Below, one piece after another: positions 7,322 through 14,602 of a stretch of DNA of 64,000 nucleotides (position 1 is the first letter of the stretch; the number at the start of each line of letters is the position of its first letter). Source of the stretch: Sinosporangium album. Lineage in GTDB: Bacteria; Actinomycetota; Actinomycetes; Streptosporangiales; Streptosporangiaceae. The position numbers and the translations under genes were made by a program. The stretch covers positions 62,001 through 126,000 of the forward strand of contig NZ_FNCN01000008.1 of assembly GCF_900100605.1 (NCBI RefSeq), written 5' to 3'. The notes beneath the pieces were generated by a model. It saw only the letters and a program-made list of their open reading frames with translations, was not told the origin of the DNA and ran no database searches.

Positions 7322-8608
7322 TCAGCCGGAGACCTTGCCCGCGAGGTGGTTCACGACCTTGGCCTTGTTGTCCTGGCCGTACTCGTAGACGCCGATGGTG
7401 GCCTCGGAGGGGTCACCCTTGTCGTCGAACTCGACGGGGCCGGACACGCCGTCGAAGTCGATGTCCTTGCCGGCCTTGAGCAGTTCGGCGCACTGCTTGA
7501 AGTCGGTGCACTTCTCACCGCCCTTGCTGACCTCGGCGAGCTTGCTCGCGATGCCGGCGCCGGAGTCGTCCTTGGCCGCCTCCGCGGCGAGGGCGATCAG
7601 GATGGCCGCGTCGTAGGATTCGGGTGCGTAGTTGAAGTCCTTGAGCTTGGAGTCGATCTTGAGGAGCTTCTCCTTGAACTCGTCCTTGGTGGCGGCGCCG
7701 GGCTGAGTGCCCTTGACACCGACCAGGGTGCCCTTCGGGAAGTCCTTGGAGTAGTCGGCGAGGTTGCCGTCCACAAAGTAGATCTTGACCTTGTCGGGGC
7801 CGACGCCCTGCTTCCGGAGCTCAGGAATGATCTTCTTGGTCTCTTCGAAGCCGATGAGGGAGATGGCCTTGGGCTTGGCCGCCTTGATCTTGCTGACCTC
7901 GCTGGCGAAGTCGGGGGCGCTCGGGTCGTAGGCCACCTCGGCGACGACCTCGCCGCCGCCGCCCTCGACGGACTTCTTGACCTCGGCTGCCAGGCCGGTG
8001 CCGTACGAGTCCTGGCGGTTGAGGATGGCGACGGACTCGCTGCCGTCCTGGATGATCAGGTCTCCGTGCACGCGGCCCTGCAGCACGTCCGACGGAGCGG
8101 TACGGAAGTACAGCCCGTTGTCGTTGTACGTGGTGAACTCCGGCGAGGTGTTGGCCGGGGAGAACTGGACCACACCGGCACCGACGATCTTGTCGATGAC
8201 GTTCTTGGAGACGCCTGAGGCGGCGGCGCCGATGATGGCGTCGGCCTTCTGCTGGATCAGGGTGTCCACGGACTGGGAGGCGATGTCCGTCTTGGTGTCA
8301 CCGGAGTCGCTATGGATCTTGGTCACGGGCTTGCCGAGGACGCCACCCGCAGCGTTGATCTCCTCGATGGCCACGTCCACTCCGGCGAACTCGGGCGGGC
8401 CGAGGTAGGCGAGGTCGCCTGTGCGGGGAAGGAGCGTGCCGATGGTCAGGGTGCCGTCGCCCTTGGCAGCGGTCGCCGGCTGGGTGGCCGGCTGCGACGC
8501 TGTGGGTGTGGCGGCCGTATCCTCGTTGGTTCCACTGCAGGCCGTCAGGGCGAGGCTCGCAGCCGCCGCTGCGGCCAGCGCCCGCCCAAGGGGGGCTATG
8601 CGGATCAT
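7322..8608 (-). CDS. livK: branched-chain amino acid ABC transporter substrate-binding lipoprotein
   Basis: Extracytoplasmic receptor for the Liv importer, 428 aa, type I periplasmic-binding fold. The signal peptide ends in a lipobox (SLALTACSGT), so the mature protein is a lipoprotein with Cys at about residue 24, followed by a Thr/Ala/Gln-rich linker. The fold starts at TLTIGTLLPRTGDLAYLGP and contains FEETKKIIPELRKQGVG and YAPESYDAAILIALA, characteristic of LivJ/LivK. AAGGAG lies seven bases before the ATG. It is transcribed alone, convergent with livHMGF. Which amino acid it binds cannot be read from sequence. Confidence 0.94.
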   Translation of the reverse strand: MIRIAPLGRALAAAAAASLALTACSGTNEDTAATPTASQPATQPATAAKGDGTLTIGTLLPRTGDLAYLGPPEFAGVDVAIEEINAAGGVLGKPVTKIHSDSGDTKTDIASQSVDTLIQQKADAIIGAAASGVSKNVIDKIVGAGVVQFSPANTSPEFTTYNDNGLYFRTAPSDVLQGRVHGDLIIQDGSESVAILNRQDSYGTGLAAEVKKSVEGGGGEVVAEVAYDPSAPDFASEVSKIKAAKPKAISLIGFEETKKIIPELRKQGVGPDKVKIYFVDGNLADYSKDFPKGTLVGVKGTQPGAATKDEFKEKLLKIDSKLKDFNYAPESYDAAILIALAAEAAKDDSGAGIASKLAEVSKGGEKCTDFKQCAELLKAGKDIDFDGVSGPVEFDDKGDPSEATIGVYEYGQDNKAKVVNHLAGKVSG

Positions 8609-8970
8609 GAAGCGTCTCCTTCATCCAGGCCGGTACACCGTCGGCACGGCCGACCGCGTCCCGATCGAATGGTCGAAACGTATAAAACGAGGACCCAAGC
8701 ATCTAGATATGCGTCAGAACTGAGGACACTTGGATGCGGAGTCGTAATCAGTCCTCTACTTCCGGGCGTTTCGGACGGTCGAACAATCTCCGGCAGACAT
8801 CCCGATGGGGAGCACAGCTGGTACTGCTGTTACTCTCCATATGAAAATCACCTCAAAAGCCACTTTCATACCCAGAAGCCACGCGAATAATGCCCAGAAA
8901 TCTGGTCTTTCATGGGCGTGCGACTCCACGGGCCGCGAGGTGCCGCCATGCGGGAGGCTTCCGCATGACG
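8609..8970. other. intergenic with livK promoter region
   Basis: About 360 bp between livK and the pdtaR terminator. It is richer in A/T than its surroundings, especially near 8690-8900, which fits a regulated promoter for livK. A small stem ATGCGG/CCGCAT sits at 8949-8967. No gene-like ORF and no operator I can name. Confidence 0.5.
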
Positions 8971-8998
8971 CGGCCCGGCCGCCCACGCGGCCGGGCCG
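8971..8998 (-). terminator. terminator of pdtaR
   Basis: Perfect 12-bp stem CGGCCCGGCCGC / GCGGCCGGGCCG around a CCAC loop, 26 bases beyond the pdtaR stop on the minus strand. Confidence 0.8.
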
Positions 8999-9023
8999 AG
9001 AACACTCAGCCGCCCTGGCCCTC

Positions 9024-9710
9024 CTAAGGCCGGCCCTCCTTGGCGGGGCCGTTCTGCTCAGAGCCGTCCTTGGCGGGGCCGTTCGCGCCGGACGGTTCCG
9101 AACCGGTCGGGCCCGGGGGCCGCGTGCCGCCGGAGGCCCCGGCCTCCCCCACGACGATCTGGGCCACCTGCCGCATGCTCATGCGGCGATCCATCGACGC
9201 CTTCTGAATCCAACGGAACGCCTGCGGCTCACTCCAGCCGTGCTGCGCCATGAGCAGCCCCTTGGCCCGCTCGACCAGCTTCCTGGTCTCCAGGCGCTCC
9301 GAGAGGGTCGTGACCTCCTTCTCCAGCGCCGCGATCTCCTCATGCCGGCTGACCGCCATCTCGATCGCCGGGACGAGGTCGGACTTGGTGAAGGGTTTCA
9401 CCAGGTAGGCCATCGCACCGGCGTCTCTGGCGCGTTCGACGAGATCGCGCTGCGAGAACGCGGTCAAGATCAAACATGGGGCGATCCGTTCGGACACGAT
9501 GCGCTCGGCAGCCGAGATCCCGTCGAGCACGGGCATCTTCACATCGAGGATCACCAGGTCGGGGAGCAACTCGAAAGCGAGTCTGACGGCGCTCTCGCCG
9601 TCACCCGCCTCCCCGACGACGACATAGCCGTCCTCCTCAAGCATCTCCTTGAGGTCGAGGCGGATGAGAGCCTCGTCTTCCGCGATCACCACTCGCCGCT
9701 GCGTACTCAC
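9024..9710 (-). CDS. pdtaR: ANTAR-domain response regulator PdtaR
   Basis: Transcription antitermination regulator, 228 aa. Residues about 5-125 form a receiver domain: the acidic pair in VVIAEDEALIRLDL, phospho-acceptor Asp in LVILDVKMP, Thr in LILTAFSQRD and Lys in YLVKPFTKSD. Residues about 140-195 are an ANTAR RNA-binding domain (VERAKGLLMAQHGWSEPQAF, SMRQVAQIVV). A Gly/Pro/Ser/Asn tail of about 30 residues contains repeated NGPAK-type units. The homologue in Mycobacterium (Rv1626) is paired with the kinase PdtaS; no kinase gene is adjacent here. GTG at 9710 is preferred over TTG at 9716 because a TACCCT box lies seven bases upstream of the GTG. Confidence 0.93.
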   Translation of the reverse strand: MSTQRRVVIAEDEALIRLDLKEMLEEDGYVVVGEAGDGESAVRLAFELLPDLVILDVKMPVLDGISAAERIVSERIAPCLILTAFSQRDLVERARDAGAMAYLVKPFTKSDLVPAIEMAVSRHEEIAALEKEVTTLSERLETRKLVERAKGLLMAQHGWSEPQAFRWIQKASMDRRMSMRQVAQIVVGEAGASGGTRPPGPTGSEPSGANGPAKDGSEQNGPAKEGRP

Positions 9711-9717
9711 GAGCAAG

Positions 9718-9723
9718 AGGGTA
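9718..9723 (-). promoter_or_regulatory. -10 box of leaderless pdtaR promoter
   Basis: TACCCT on the minus strand, seven bases before the GTG of pdtaR. No Shine-Dalgarno is present, so a leaderless transcript is likely. Confidence 0.5.
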
Positions 9724-9821
9724 CCGATGTCCGCTACATTGGGACCATGCTGGTGCGGGGGGCCGGTCGGCTTCCACCTCCGGCACCCCCGCGTGCGATC
9801 TTTTCCTCACACGCAACACTG

Positions 9822-9899
9822 GCCCCGGTACCCCAATTGGCATGAGGGAGCGGATTCAAAACCCGTACAGTGTGGGTTCGAGTCCCACCCGGGGCACCA
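9822..9899 (+). tRNA. tRNA with CAA anticodon (tRNA-Leu-like, short variable loop), CCA encoded
   Basis: Acceptor arms GCCCCGG and CCGGGGC pair perfectly, followed by A and an encoded CCA. The T arm GTGGG-TTCGAGT-CCCAC is perfect. The anticodon loop TTCAAAA gives anticodon CAA (leucine, UUG codons); its stem GCGGA/CCCGT has one A-C mismatch next to the loop and one G-T pair. The D arm is short (CCC/GGG). The variable loop is only about five bases, whereas bacterial tRNA-Leu is class II with a long variable arm. So this is a tRNA-like gene of uncertain charging identity rather than an ordinary tRNA-Leu. Confidence 0.8.
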
Positions 9900-10042
9900 G
9901 CACACAAGGTTCGAGCCTTGACCGGTAGGTCTCGGTTCGGGCCTTGTTCGCATTTTCGGCCCAGATCTCAGCCCAGATCAGGGCAGCCTCACCCGGGGCC
10001 TCACGGATACGTTGCCGTGCCGCGTTCCCTTCGCCTGCACGA

Positions 10043-10070
10043 CCCGCACCCGGGCAGGCCCGGGTGCGGG
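10043..10070 (-). terminator. terminator of the SDR gene
   Basis: Perfect 12-bp stem CCCGCACCCGGG / CCCGGGTGCGGG around CAGG, 24 bases beyond the stop of the minus-strand SDR gene. Confidence 0.75.
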
Positions 10071-10093
10071 CCCGGGAAGGGCCGGCGGGGCGA

Positions 10094-10861
10094 TCACAGG
10101 CCGCCCGCCACGTTGAGGACGGTGCCGGTCACGTAGGAGGCCTCGGGAGAGAGCAGCCAGGCGACGGCGGCGGCGATCTCGGCCGGGTCCGCCGGGCGGC
10201 GTAGAGGGATCGCGGCCGACAGGCGGTGGGCTCGGCCCGGTTCGCCGGCGCGGGCGTGGATAGTGGTGTCGGTGAACCCCGGCGAGACCGCGTTGACGTA
10301 GATGCCCGCCGAGGCGAACTCCTTGGCGAGGCCCACACTGAGGGTTTCGACGGCCGCCTTGGTCGCCGCGTAGGCGACGTACTCGTGGGGCGACCCGGTG
10401 CGGGCCGCGCCCGACGAGATGTTCACGATGGCGCGGGGCGTCACGGCCGCGCCGTGCGCCCAGCGCCGGGCGGCTTCGCGGCACAGGCGGATCGGCGCCG
10501 TCAGATTGACCTCCACGACGCGTCGCAGGTCGCCGTCGCTCAACTCCGTGAACGGCCCGAGGGGTCCGGTGACGCCGGCGTTGTTCACCAGGGCCGTCAC
10601 CCGGCCGCGCGCCTCGGCGAGGTCGAACAGGCGCTGCGGCGCGTCGGCATCGGTGACGTCGAGACGCTCCGCCCACAGGTGGTGGCCCTCGGCGCGGCCG
10701 TCGCGCTCGACCTGCGCCGCCTCGGCGTCGGACGCGGAATGGGTGAACAGGACGGCGTAGCCGTCGCGGCACAGCCGTTCGACGATGCTGCGTCCGATGC
10801 CCCGGCTGCCGCCTGTGACGATCGCCACCGGGCGGCCGGGCGGCGGGGGTGCTGTACTCAT
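10094..10861 (-). CDS. short-chain dehydrogenase/reductase (SDR)
   Basis: Classical SDR oxidoreductase of 255 aa. The NAD(P)-binding TGGSRGIGRSIVERL is near residue 16, with NNAG in VTALVNNAGVTGP. The catalytic Ser lies in IVNISSGAAR and the Tyr-x3-Lys in YVAYAATKAAVETLS. The C-terminal YVTGTVLNVAGGL is typical of the FabG/glucose dehydrogenase-like group. The substrate is not predictable. It is transcribed alone, between the tRNA (convergent) and the divergent acetyltransferase. ATG at 10861 follows AAGGGAGG at normal spacing. Confidence 0.9.
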   Translation of the reverse strand: MSTAPPPPGRPVAIVTGGSRGIGRSIVERLCRDGYAVLFTHSASDAEAAQVERDGRAEGHHLWAERLDVTDADAPQRLFDLAEARGRVTALVNNAGVTGPLGPFTELSDGDLRRVVEVNLTAPIRLCREAARRWAHGAAVTPRAIVNISSGAARTGSPHEYVAYAATKAAVETLSVGLAKEFASAGIYVNAVSPGFTDTTIHARAGEPGRAHRLSAAIPLRRPADPAEIAAAVAWLLSPEASYVTGTVLNVAGGL

Positions 10862-11039
10862 GATTCGCCTCCCTTGGAATGCGGACAGGGTAGTGGCCGC
10901 GGCCCCCGGGAACGTACGGCGACCGCCCGGGGGGCGCGCCTCGCCGCACGGCCCGCCTGTCGCCGTCGTCTCGGCCAGAGGTCTCCTTAGCGCTGGTCGA
11001 CGGCGGGAAAAGCGTTGGTCGCGTCGACTTAGGTCTGGC

Positions 11040-11045
11040 TAACGT
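11040..11045 (+). promoter_or_regulatory. -10 box before the Eis-like gene
   Basis: TAACGT lies eight bases before the ATG of the acetyltransferase, so transcription would begin within a base or two of the start codon. GAGGG between the two could alternatively act as a ribosome site on a longer transcript. Confidence 0.35.
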
Positions 11046-11053
11046 GAGGGCCC

Positions 11054-12262
11054 ATGTTCATCGTGCGCGACGTACCAGAATCAGACTTCGACCAGGTCTA
11101 CGAGCTCAACGACATCGCCTTCCATGAGCGCACCAAGGAGGACGACCGTGACTCGACCGACTGGTTGTTCCGTCGCGCTCACCGCATCGGGGCCTACGAG
11201 GACGGCAGGCTCATCGGCTTTCTGGCCGCGCTGCCGATGCACATCTCCATACCAGGTGGGGCGACCCTGCCGTGCCTGGGCGTGACCTACGTCTGCGTCC
11301 TGCCCACGCACACCCGGCGCGGGGTGTTGACGGCGATACTCGACCGCATGTGGGCCGACCGCGCCGAGCCGCTGGCGGCGCTCTACGTGTCGAAGGCCAG
11401 GATCTACGGGCGGCACGGCTTCGCCGCGGCGACCCACGCGCTCCACGTCGACCTGGACGGCGACAGGCCGCTTGAGCTCCGCGTCGAGCCGGCCGAGGTG
11501 CCGCTGCGGCTGGTGCCGCCGGACGGGGCGCACAAGGTGCTGGCGCCGCTCTACGAGCGCGCGATGGCCCGCAGGGCGGGGCAGTTCGCCCGCGACACCG
11601 AATGGTGGGAGAGAGCCGTCCTGCCCGACGAGGATCCCAACGACGACGGCCTCGGGGCGCCGCGTGTCGTGGTGGCGGGCGACTCCGGCTACGCGGTCTA
11701 CCGCACGAAGGGCGAGGATACCGCGTCGGACGCCCCGGCCCTGGTCTACGTCGTCGAACTGGAGGCCGACTCGGCGCAGGTCGAGGCGGCGCTGTGGCGC
11801 TACCTGGCGTCCATCGGCCTCACGTGGCGCGTCGGGAGCCTCGCCAGGCCCGTCGACGACCTGCTGCCGCTGCTCGTCGCCGACGGCGACGTCGTGACGG
11901 TCAAGAAGCGCTGGCCCGCCCTGTGGCTGCGCCTGTCCGACGTGCCCGCCGCCCTGTCGGGGCGCGGCTACGCCGCGCCGGTCGACCTCGTGCTCGACAT
12001 CGCCGACGAGCGGCTGCCCGCCAACCACGGCCGCTTCCGCCTCACCGTCGCCGCCGGCGGCCACGCAGGCTGCGGCCGTACGGACGACCGCGCCGACCTG
12101 TCGCTCCACGTGCGCGACCTCGCCGCCGCGTACCTCGGCGACACCCCCGTGTCCACCCTGGTCCGAGCCGGCCTCGTCACCGAGCACACCCCCGGCGCCG
12201 CCCGCCGCCTCGACGCCGCCCTCCACACCCCCCTCGCCCCCTTCACCGCCGACGAGTTCTGA
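11054..12262 (+). CDS. Eis-family GNAT N-acetyltransferase
   Basis: Acetyltransferase of the Eis (enhanced intracellular survival) group, 402 aa, the usual length. The N-terminal GNAT domain carries the acetyl-CoA loop region in YVCVLPTHTRRGVLTAILDR and ALYVSKARIYGRHGFAAAT. A second degenerate GNAT domain follows, then an SCP2-like C-terminal domain (PVDLVLDIADERLPANHGRF). The chain ends in Phe, whose carboxylate serves as catalytic base in characterised Eis proteins. Homologues acetylate multiple amines of aminoglycosides or lysines of proteins; which applies here is unknown. Single gene, divergent from the SDR gene and convergent with vapC. Confidence 0.9.
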   Translation: MFIVRDVPESDFDQVYELNDIAFHERTKEDDRDSTDWLFRRAHRIGAYEDGRLIGFLAALPMHISIPGGATLPCLGVTYVCVLPTHTRRGVLTAILDRMWADRAEPLAALYVSKARIYGRHGFAAATHALHVDLDGDRPLELRVEPAEVPLRLVPPDGAHKVLAPLYERAMARRAGQFARDTEWWERAVLPDEDPNDDGLGAPRVVVAGDSGYAVYRTKGEDTASDAPALVYVVELEADSAQVEAALWRYLASIGLTWRVGSLARPVDDLLPLLVADGDVVTVKKRWPALWLRLSDVPAALSGRGYAAPVDLVLDIADERLPANHGRFRLTVAAGGHAGCGRTDDRADLSLHVRDLAAAYLGDTPVSTLVRAGLVTEHTPGAARRLDAALHTPLAPFTADEF

Positions 12263-12271
12263 CCCCGAAAA

Positions 12272-12332
12272 CGGCCACCGCCCACGGGGGCGGTGGCCTG
12301 CGGCGGGGCGGTCTAGTTGGGGTGGGAGACGG
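12272..12332. repeat. 61-bp direct repeat, copy 1 (end of vapC plus terminator)
   Basis: Identical over 61 bp to 13038-13098. It holds a perfect 11-bp terminator stem (GGCCACCGCCC / GGGCGGTGGCC, 12273-12298) and, on the minus strand, the last codons VSHPN and the stop of vapC. In the other copy the same bases end pyk. The pair encloses the vapBC module. Confidence 0.95.
12273..12298 (-). terminator. terminator after vapC (copy of the pyk terminator)
   Basis: Perfect 11-bp stem GGCCACCGCCC / GGGCGGTGGCC with an ACGG loop, just past the vapC stop. It also faces the end of the Eis-like gene and may act in both directions. Confidence 0.75.
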
Positions 12333-12720
12333 TGAGGCCGGCCTCTGTGGCCACGTCGATGAGACGTTTGTCGTAGGTAACCACGGCGATCAGTTCGCTG
12401 CGCAGTTCCTCAGCGGTCGCCAAGTGCATGGCGTCGAGTGTCCGCAAATGGGGGTGGGGATAGGCCGCTGCTCGATCGAGGATCTCCTCTGTGATGTCGT
12501 AGACGTCGACAGCCGCGAACAATCGATTGACGGCAGCCCGCGTGAGGGCATCGACGTGCGGCAGATGCCGGTGCAACGTCCTCAGCACCTCGACCCGGGA
12601 GAGCGCACTGGTGACCAGTCCGGCCTCCGATCGCTCCGCCAGCCACAGGCGCAACGCTCGCGTCTCAGGCTCGACTCGTAGCAGCTTGATCAACGCACAC
12701 GAGTCAAGGTAAATCACCAA
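12313..12720 (-). CDS. vapC: PIN-domain ribonuclease toxin, VapC family
   Basis: Toxin of a type II toxin-antitoxin module, 135 aa, predicted Mg-dependent RNase. The PIN acidic residues are visible: Asp6 in YLDSCALIKLL, Glu44 in LSRVEVLRT, Asp96 in LRTLDAMHLATA and Asp117 in VVTYDKRLIDVA. It overlaps the antitoxin gene by seven bases, the usual coupled order with antitoxin first. The last five residues (VSHPN) and the stop lie in a 61-bp repeat that is also the end of pyk, so the C terminus appears to be a hybrid made when the cassette arrived; the catalytic core is intact. Codon use is less GC-biased than in neighbouring genes. Confidence 0.9.
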   Translation of the reverse strand: MVIYLDSCALIKLLRVEPETRALRLWLAERSEAGLVTSALSRVEVLRTLHRHLPHVDALTRAAVNRLFAAVDVYDITEEILDRAAAYPHPHLRTLDAMHLATAEELRSELIAVVTYDKRLIDVATEAGLTVSHPN

Positions 12721-13001
12721 CGCTCCTCGTCGTCGCGCGACGCGATCAACTCGTCGGCGAGACTAACCTCGGCCGGAATGCCCTCGATCTCTATGGGATC
12801 GGGCAGACGACCGGGAGTCGCCGCAGGGGTGAGTCTTCCCGATGCGATGAGTTCCGCCCGCAAACCCGCGGGTTGGGCGTGAGGAACAAGCGTGAGAACC
12901 GGAGTGCCCCGATCGGTGACTTCGATAGTCTCCCCGGCCCGAACCCTGGCGATGACGCGGGAGGTGTGATGAGTGAGTTCTCGGATCCCGATGACAGCCA
13001 T
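12714..13001 (-). CDS. vapB: antitoxin, Phd/YefM family (VapB)
   Basis: Antitoxin partner of the adjacent PIN toxin, 95 aa. The N-terminal Phd/YefM DNA-binding fold is recognisable (MAVIGIRELTHHTSRVIARV, GETIEVTDRGTPVLTLVP); the C-terminal half (IPAEVSLADELIASRDDEER) is the likely toxin-wrapping segment. It normally represses its own promoter and neutralises the toxin. There is no Shine-Dalgarno before the ATG. A near palindrome, ATTGTGGTAACTTTCCAAT, lies directly before the start codon and may be the autoregulatory operator. Confidence 0.88.
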   Translation of the reverse strand: MAVIGIRELTHHTSRVIARVRAGETIEVTDRGTPVLTLVPHAQPAGLRAELIASGRLTPAATPGRLPDPIEIEGIPAEVSLADELIASRDDEERW

Positions 13002-13002
13002 A

Positions 13003-13021
13003 TTGGAAAGTTACCACAATA
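13003..13021 (-). promoter_or_regulatory. putative vapBC promoter/operator
   Basis: On the minus strand TATTGT (a -10-like box) begins an imperfect palindrome (ATTG...CAAT) that ends right before the vapB ATG. Such placement fits antitoxin autorepression. It lies inside the inserted cassette, between the 61-bp repeat and vapB, so the module brought its own promoter. Confidence 0.4.
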
Positions 13022-13037
13022 GGTGTCCATATGAGCG

Positions 13038-13098
13038 CGGCCACCGCCCACGGGGGCGGTGGCCTGCGGCGGGGCGGTCTAGTTGGGGTGGGAGACGG
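13038..13098. repeat. 61-bp direct repeat, copy 2 (end of pyk plus terminator)
   Basis: Perfect copy of 12272-12332. On the minus strand it encodes the last residues VSHPN and stop of pyruvate kinase, followed by the 11-bp terminator stem (13039-13064). This is probably the original copy, since pyk reads through it without disturbance. Confidence 0.95.
13039..13064 (-). terminator. terminator of pyk
   Basis: Stem GGCCACCGCCC / GGGCGGTGGCC with ACGG loop, 15 bases beyond the pyk stop. It separates pyk transcription from the vapBC cassette. Confidence 0.75.
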
Positions 13099-14509
13099 CG
13101 GAGCCGATGGTGTGGATGCGCAGGGCGTTGGTGGAGCCGGGGCTGCCGGGGGGCGAGCCGGCGACGATGACGACCTTGTCGCCCTTCTCGCAGCGGCCGA
13201 TGGCGAGCAGGGCGGACTCGACCTGGCGGACCATGTCATCGGTGTGGTGGACGAACGGCACCTTGAAGGTCTCAACGCCCCACGTGAGGGAGAGCTGGCC
13301 GCGGACGTGGGGGGCGGAGGTGAAGGCGAGCAGCGGGATCGACGAGCGGTAGCGCGCGAGGCGGCGGGCGGTCTCACCGGACATGGTGAAGGCGACGAGG
13401 GCCTTGGCTCCGACGATGGCGCCGACCTCGGCGGCGGCCCTGGCGATGGCGCCGCCGGTGGTCTCCGGCATGCGTTCGAGGGTGTGGGTGGCGGTGAGGG
13501 AGGCGCGTTCGGCGGCGCAGGCGATGCGGTCCATGGTGGCGACGGACTCGATCGGGTAGTTCCCGACCGAGGTCTCGCCGGAGAGCATCACGGCGTCGGC
13601 GCCGTCCATGACGGCGTTGGCGACGTCGGAGGCCTCGGCGCGGGTGGGCCGCGGCGCGCTCATCATCGAGTCGAGCATCTGCGTGGCGACGATGACCGGG
13701 CGGGCCTTCTCCCGGCACAGCTCGATGGCGCGCTTCTGCACGATCGGCACCTCTTCGAGCGGCAGCTCGACGCCGAGGTCGCCGCGGGCCACCATGATGC
13801 CGTCGAACGCCTCGACGATCTCGGGGAGGCGCTCGACCGCCTGCGGCTTCTCGATCTTGGCGAGCAGCGGGAGGCGCACGGCCTCCTGCTCCATGATGTT
13901 GCGCACCACGTCGGCGTCGGACGGCCGCCGCACGAACGACAGCGCGATCATGTCGAATCCGGTGCGCAGCGCCCAGCGCAGGTCGGCCTCGTCCTTGTCG
14001 GTGAGGGCGGGGGCGGTGACGTTGACACCGGGCAGGTTGAGCCCCTTGTTGTCGGAGATCATGCCGCCGATCACGACGCGGGTGGTGACGCGCGGGCCGT
14101 CGATGCGGGTCACTTCAAGCACGACGCGGCCGTCGTCGACAAGGATCGTGTCGCCGGGGCGCACATCCTTGGCGAGGCCCTTGTATGTCGTGGACACCTG
14201 TTCGCGGTCGCCCGGGACCTCTTCGGTGGTGACGCTGAACACGTCTCCGAAGGCGAGCCTGACCGGCCCCTCCGCGAACTTGCCGACCCGGATCTTGGGC
14301 CCTTGCAGGTCGGCGAGCACGCCTACACCGCGGCCGAGTTCGGCCGCCGCCTCCCTCACACGCTCGTATACCTCAAGGTGCAGCTCGTGGCTGCCATGGC
14401 TGAGGTTGAAGCGGGCCACGTCCATGCCGGCCGAGATGAGCTCCCGGATGCGCTCGGGGGATGAGGTGGCTGGGCCAAGGGTACAGACGATCTTCGCACG
14501 ACGAGTCAC
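13079..14509 (-). CDS. pyk: pyruvate kinase
   Basis: Glycolytic enzyme converting phosphoenolpyruvate and ADP to pyruvate and ATP, 476 aa, full length. The N terminus TRRAKIVCTLGPATSSPERI contains the conserved Arg/Thr region, followed by ARFNLSHGSH and LADLQGPKIRVGKF. The active-site signature LLAKIEKPQAVERLPEI contains the catalytic Lys, and MVARGDLGVELP and VIVATQMLDSM follow. The C-terminal allosteric domain is present. GTG start with AAGGTGGGA upstream. The 3' end lies in a 61-bp repeat shared with vapC. Several TGGTC/GACCA half sites lie before the start and suggest regulator binding. Confidence 0.97.
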   Translation of the reverse strand: MTRRAKIVCTLGPATSSPERIRELISAGMDVARFNLSHGSHELHLEVYERVREAAAELGRGVGVLADLQGPKIRVGKFAEGPVRLAFGDVFSVTTEEVPGDREQVSTTYKGLAKDVRPGDTILVDDGRVVLEVTRIDGPRVTTRVVIGGMISDNKGLNLPGVNVTAPALTDKDEADLRWALRTGFDMIALSFVRRPSDADVVRNIMEQEAVRLPLLAKIEKPQAVERLPEIVEAFDGIMVARGDLGVELPLEEVPIVQKRAIELCREKARPVIVATQMLDSMMSAPRPTRAEASDVANAVMDGADAVMLSGETSVGNYPIESVATMDRIACAAERASLTATHTLERMPETTGGAIARAAAEVGAIVGAKALVAFTMSGETARRLARYRSSIPLLAFTSAPHVRGQLSLTWGVETFKVPFVHHTDDMVRQVESALLAIGRCEKGDKVVIVAGSPPGSPGSTNALRIHTIGSAVSHPN

Positions 14510-14521
14510 GGTCCCACCTTA

Positions 14522-14566
14522 ATTGGTACAGACCACTTGGTCGGGGTGATGACCAGAGTTGGTCAT
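14522..14566 (-). promoter_or_regulatory. candidate DasR-like site and palindrome upstream of pyk
   Basis: TGGTACAGACCA (14524-14535) matches 10 of 12 positions of the GntR-family DasR core TGGTCTAGACCA and keeps the flanking A and T. A second perfect inverted repeat, ATGACCA-GAGT-TGGTCAT, lies at 14549-14566, and GACCA-CT-TGGTC at 14531-14542 overlaps the first. The cluster sits 13-57 bases before the pyk start, where a repressor would act. Assignment to DasR is inference. Confidence 0.4.
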
Positions 14567-14602
14567 GAAATCTCGGTGAAGTCCGCCTTAAGAGGGACCG
14601 GC

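Noticed and set aside
8756-8986. 76-aa minus-strand ORF between pdtaR and livK
   Set aside because: Composition is mixed, it runs into the pdtaR terminator, and there is no ribosome site.
9900-9970. Integration (att) remnant behind the tRNA gene
   Set aside because: T-arm-like pieces (AAGGTTCGAGCCTT) and a CCCAGATC repeat are present, but no duplicate of the tRNA 3' end or integrase was found.
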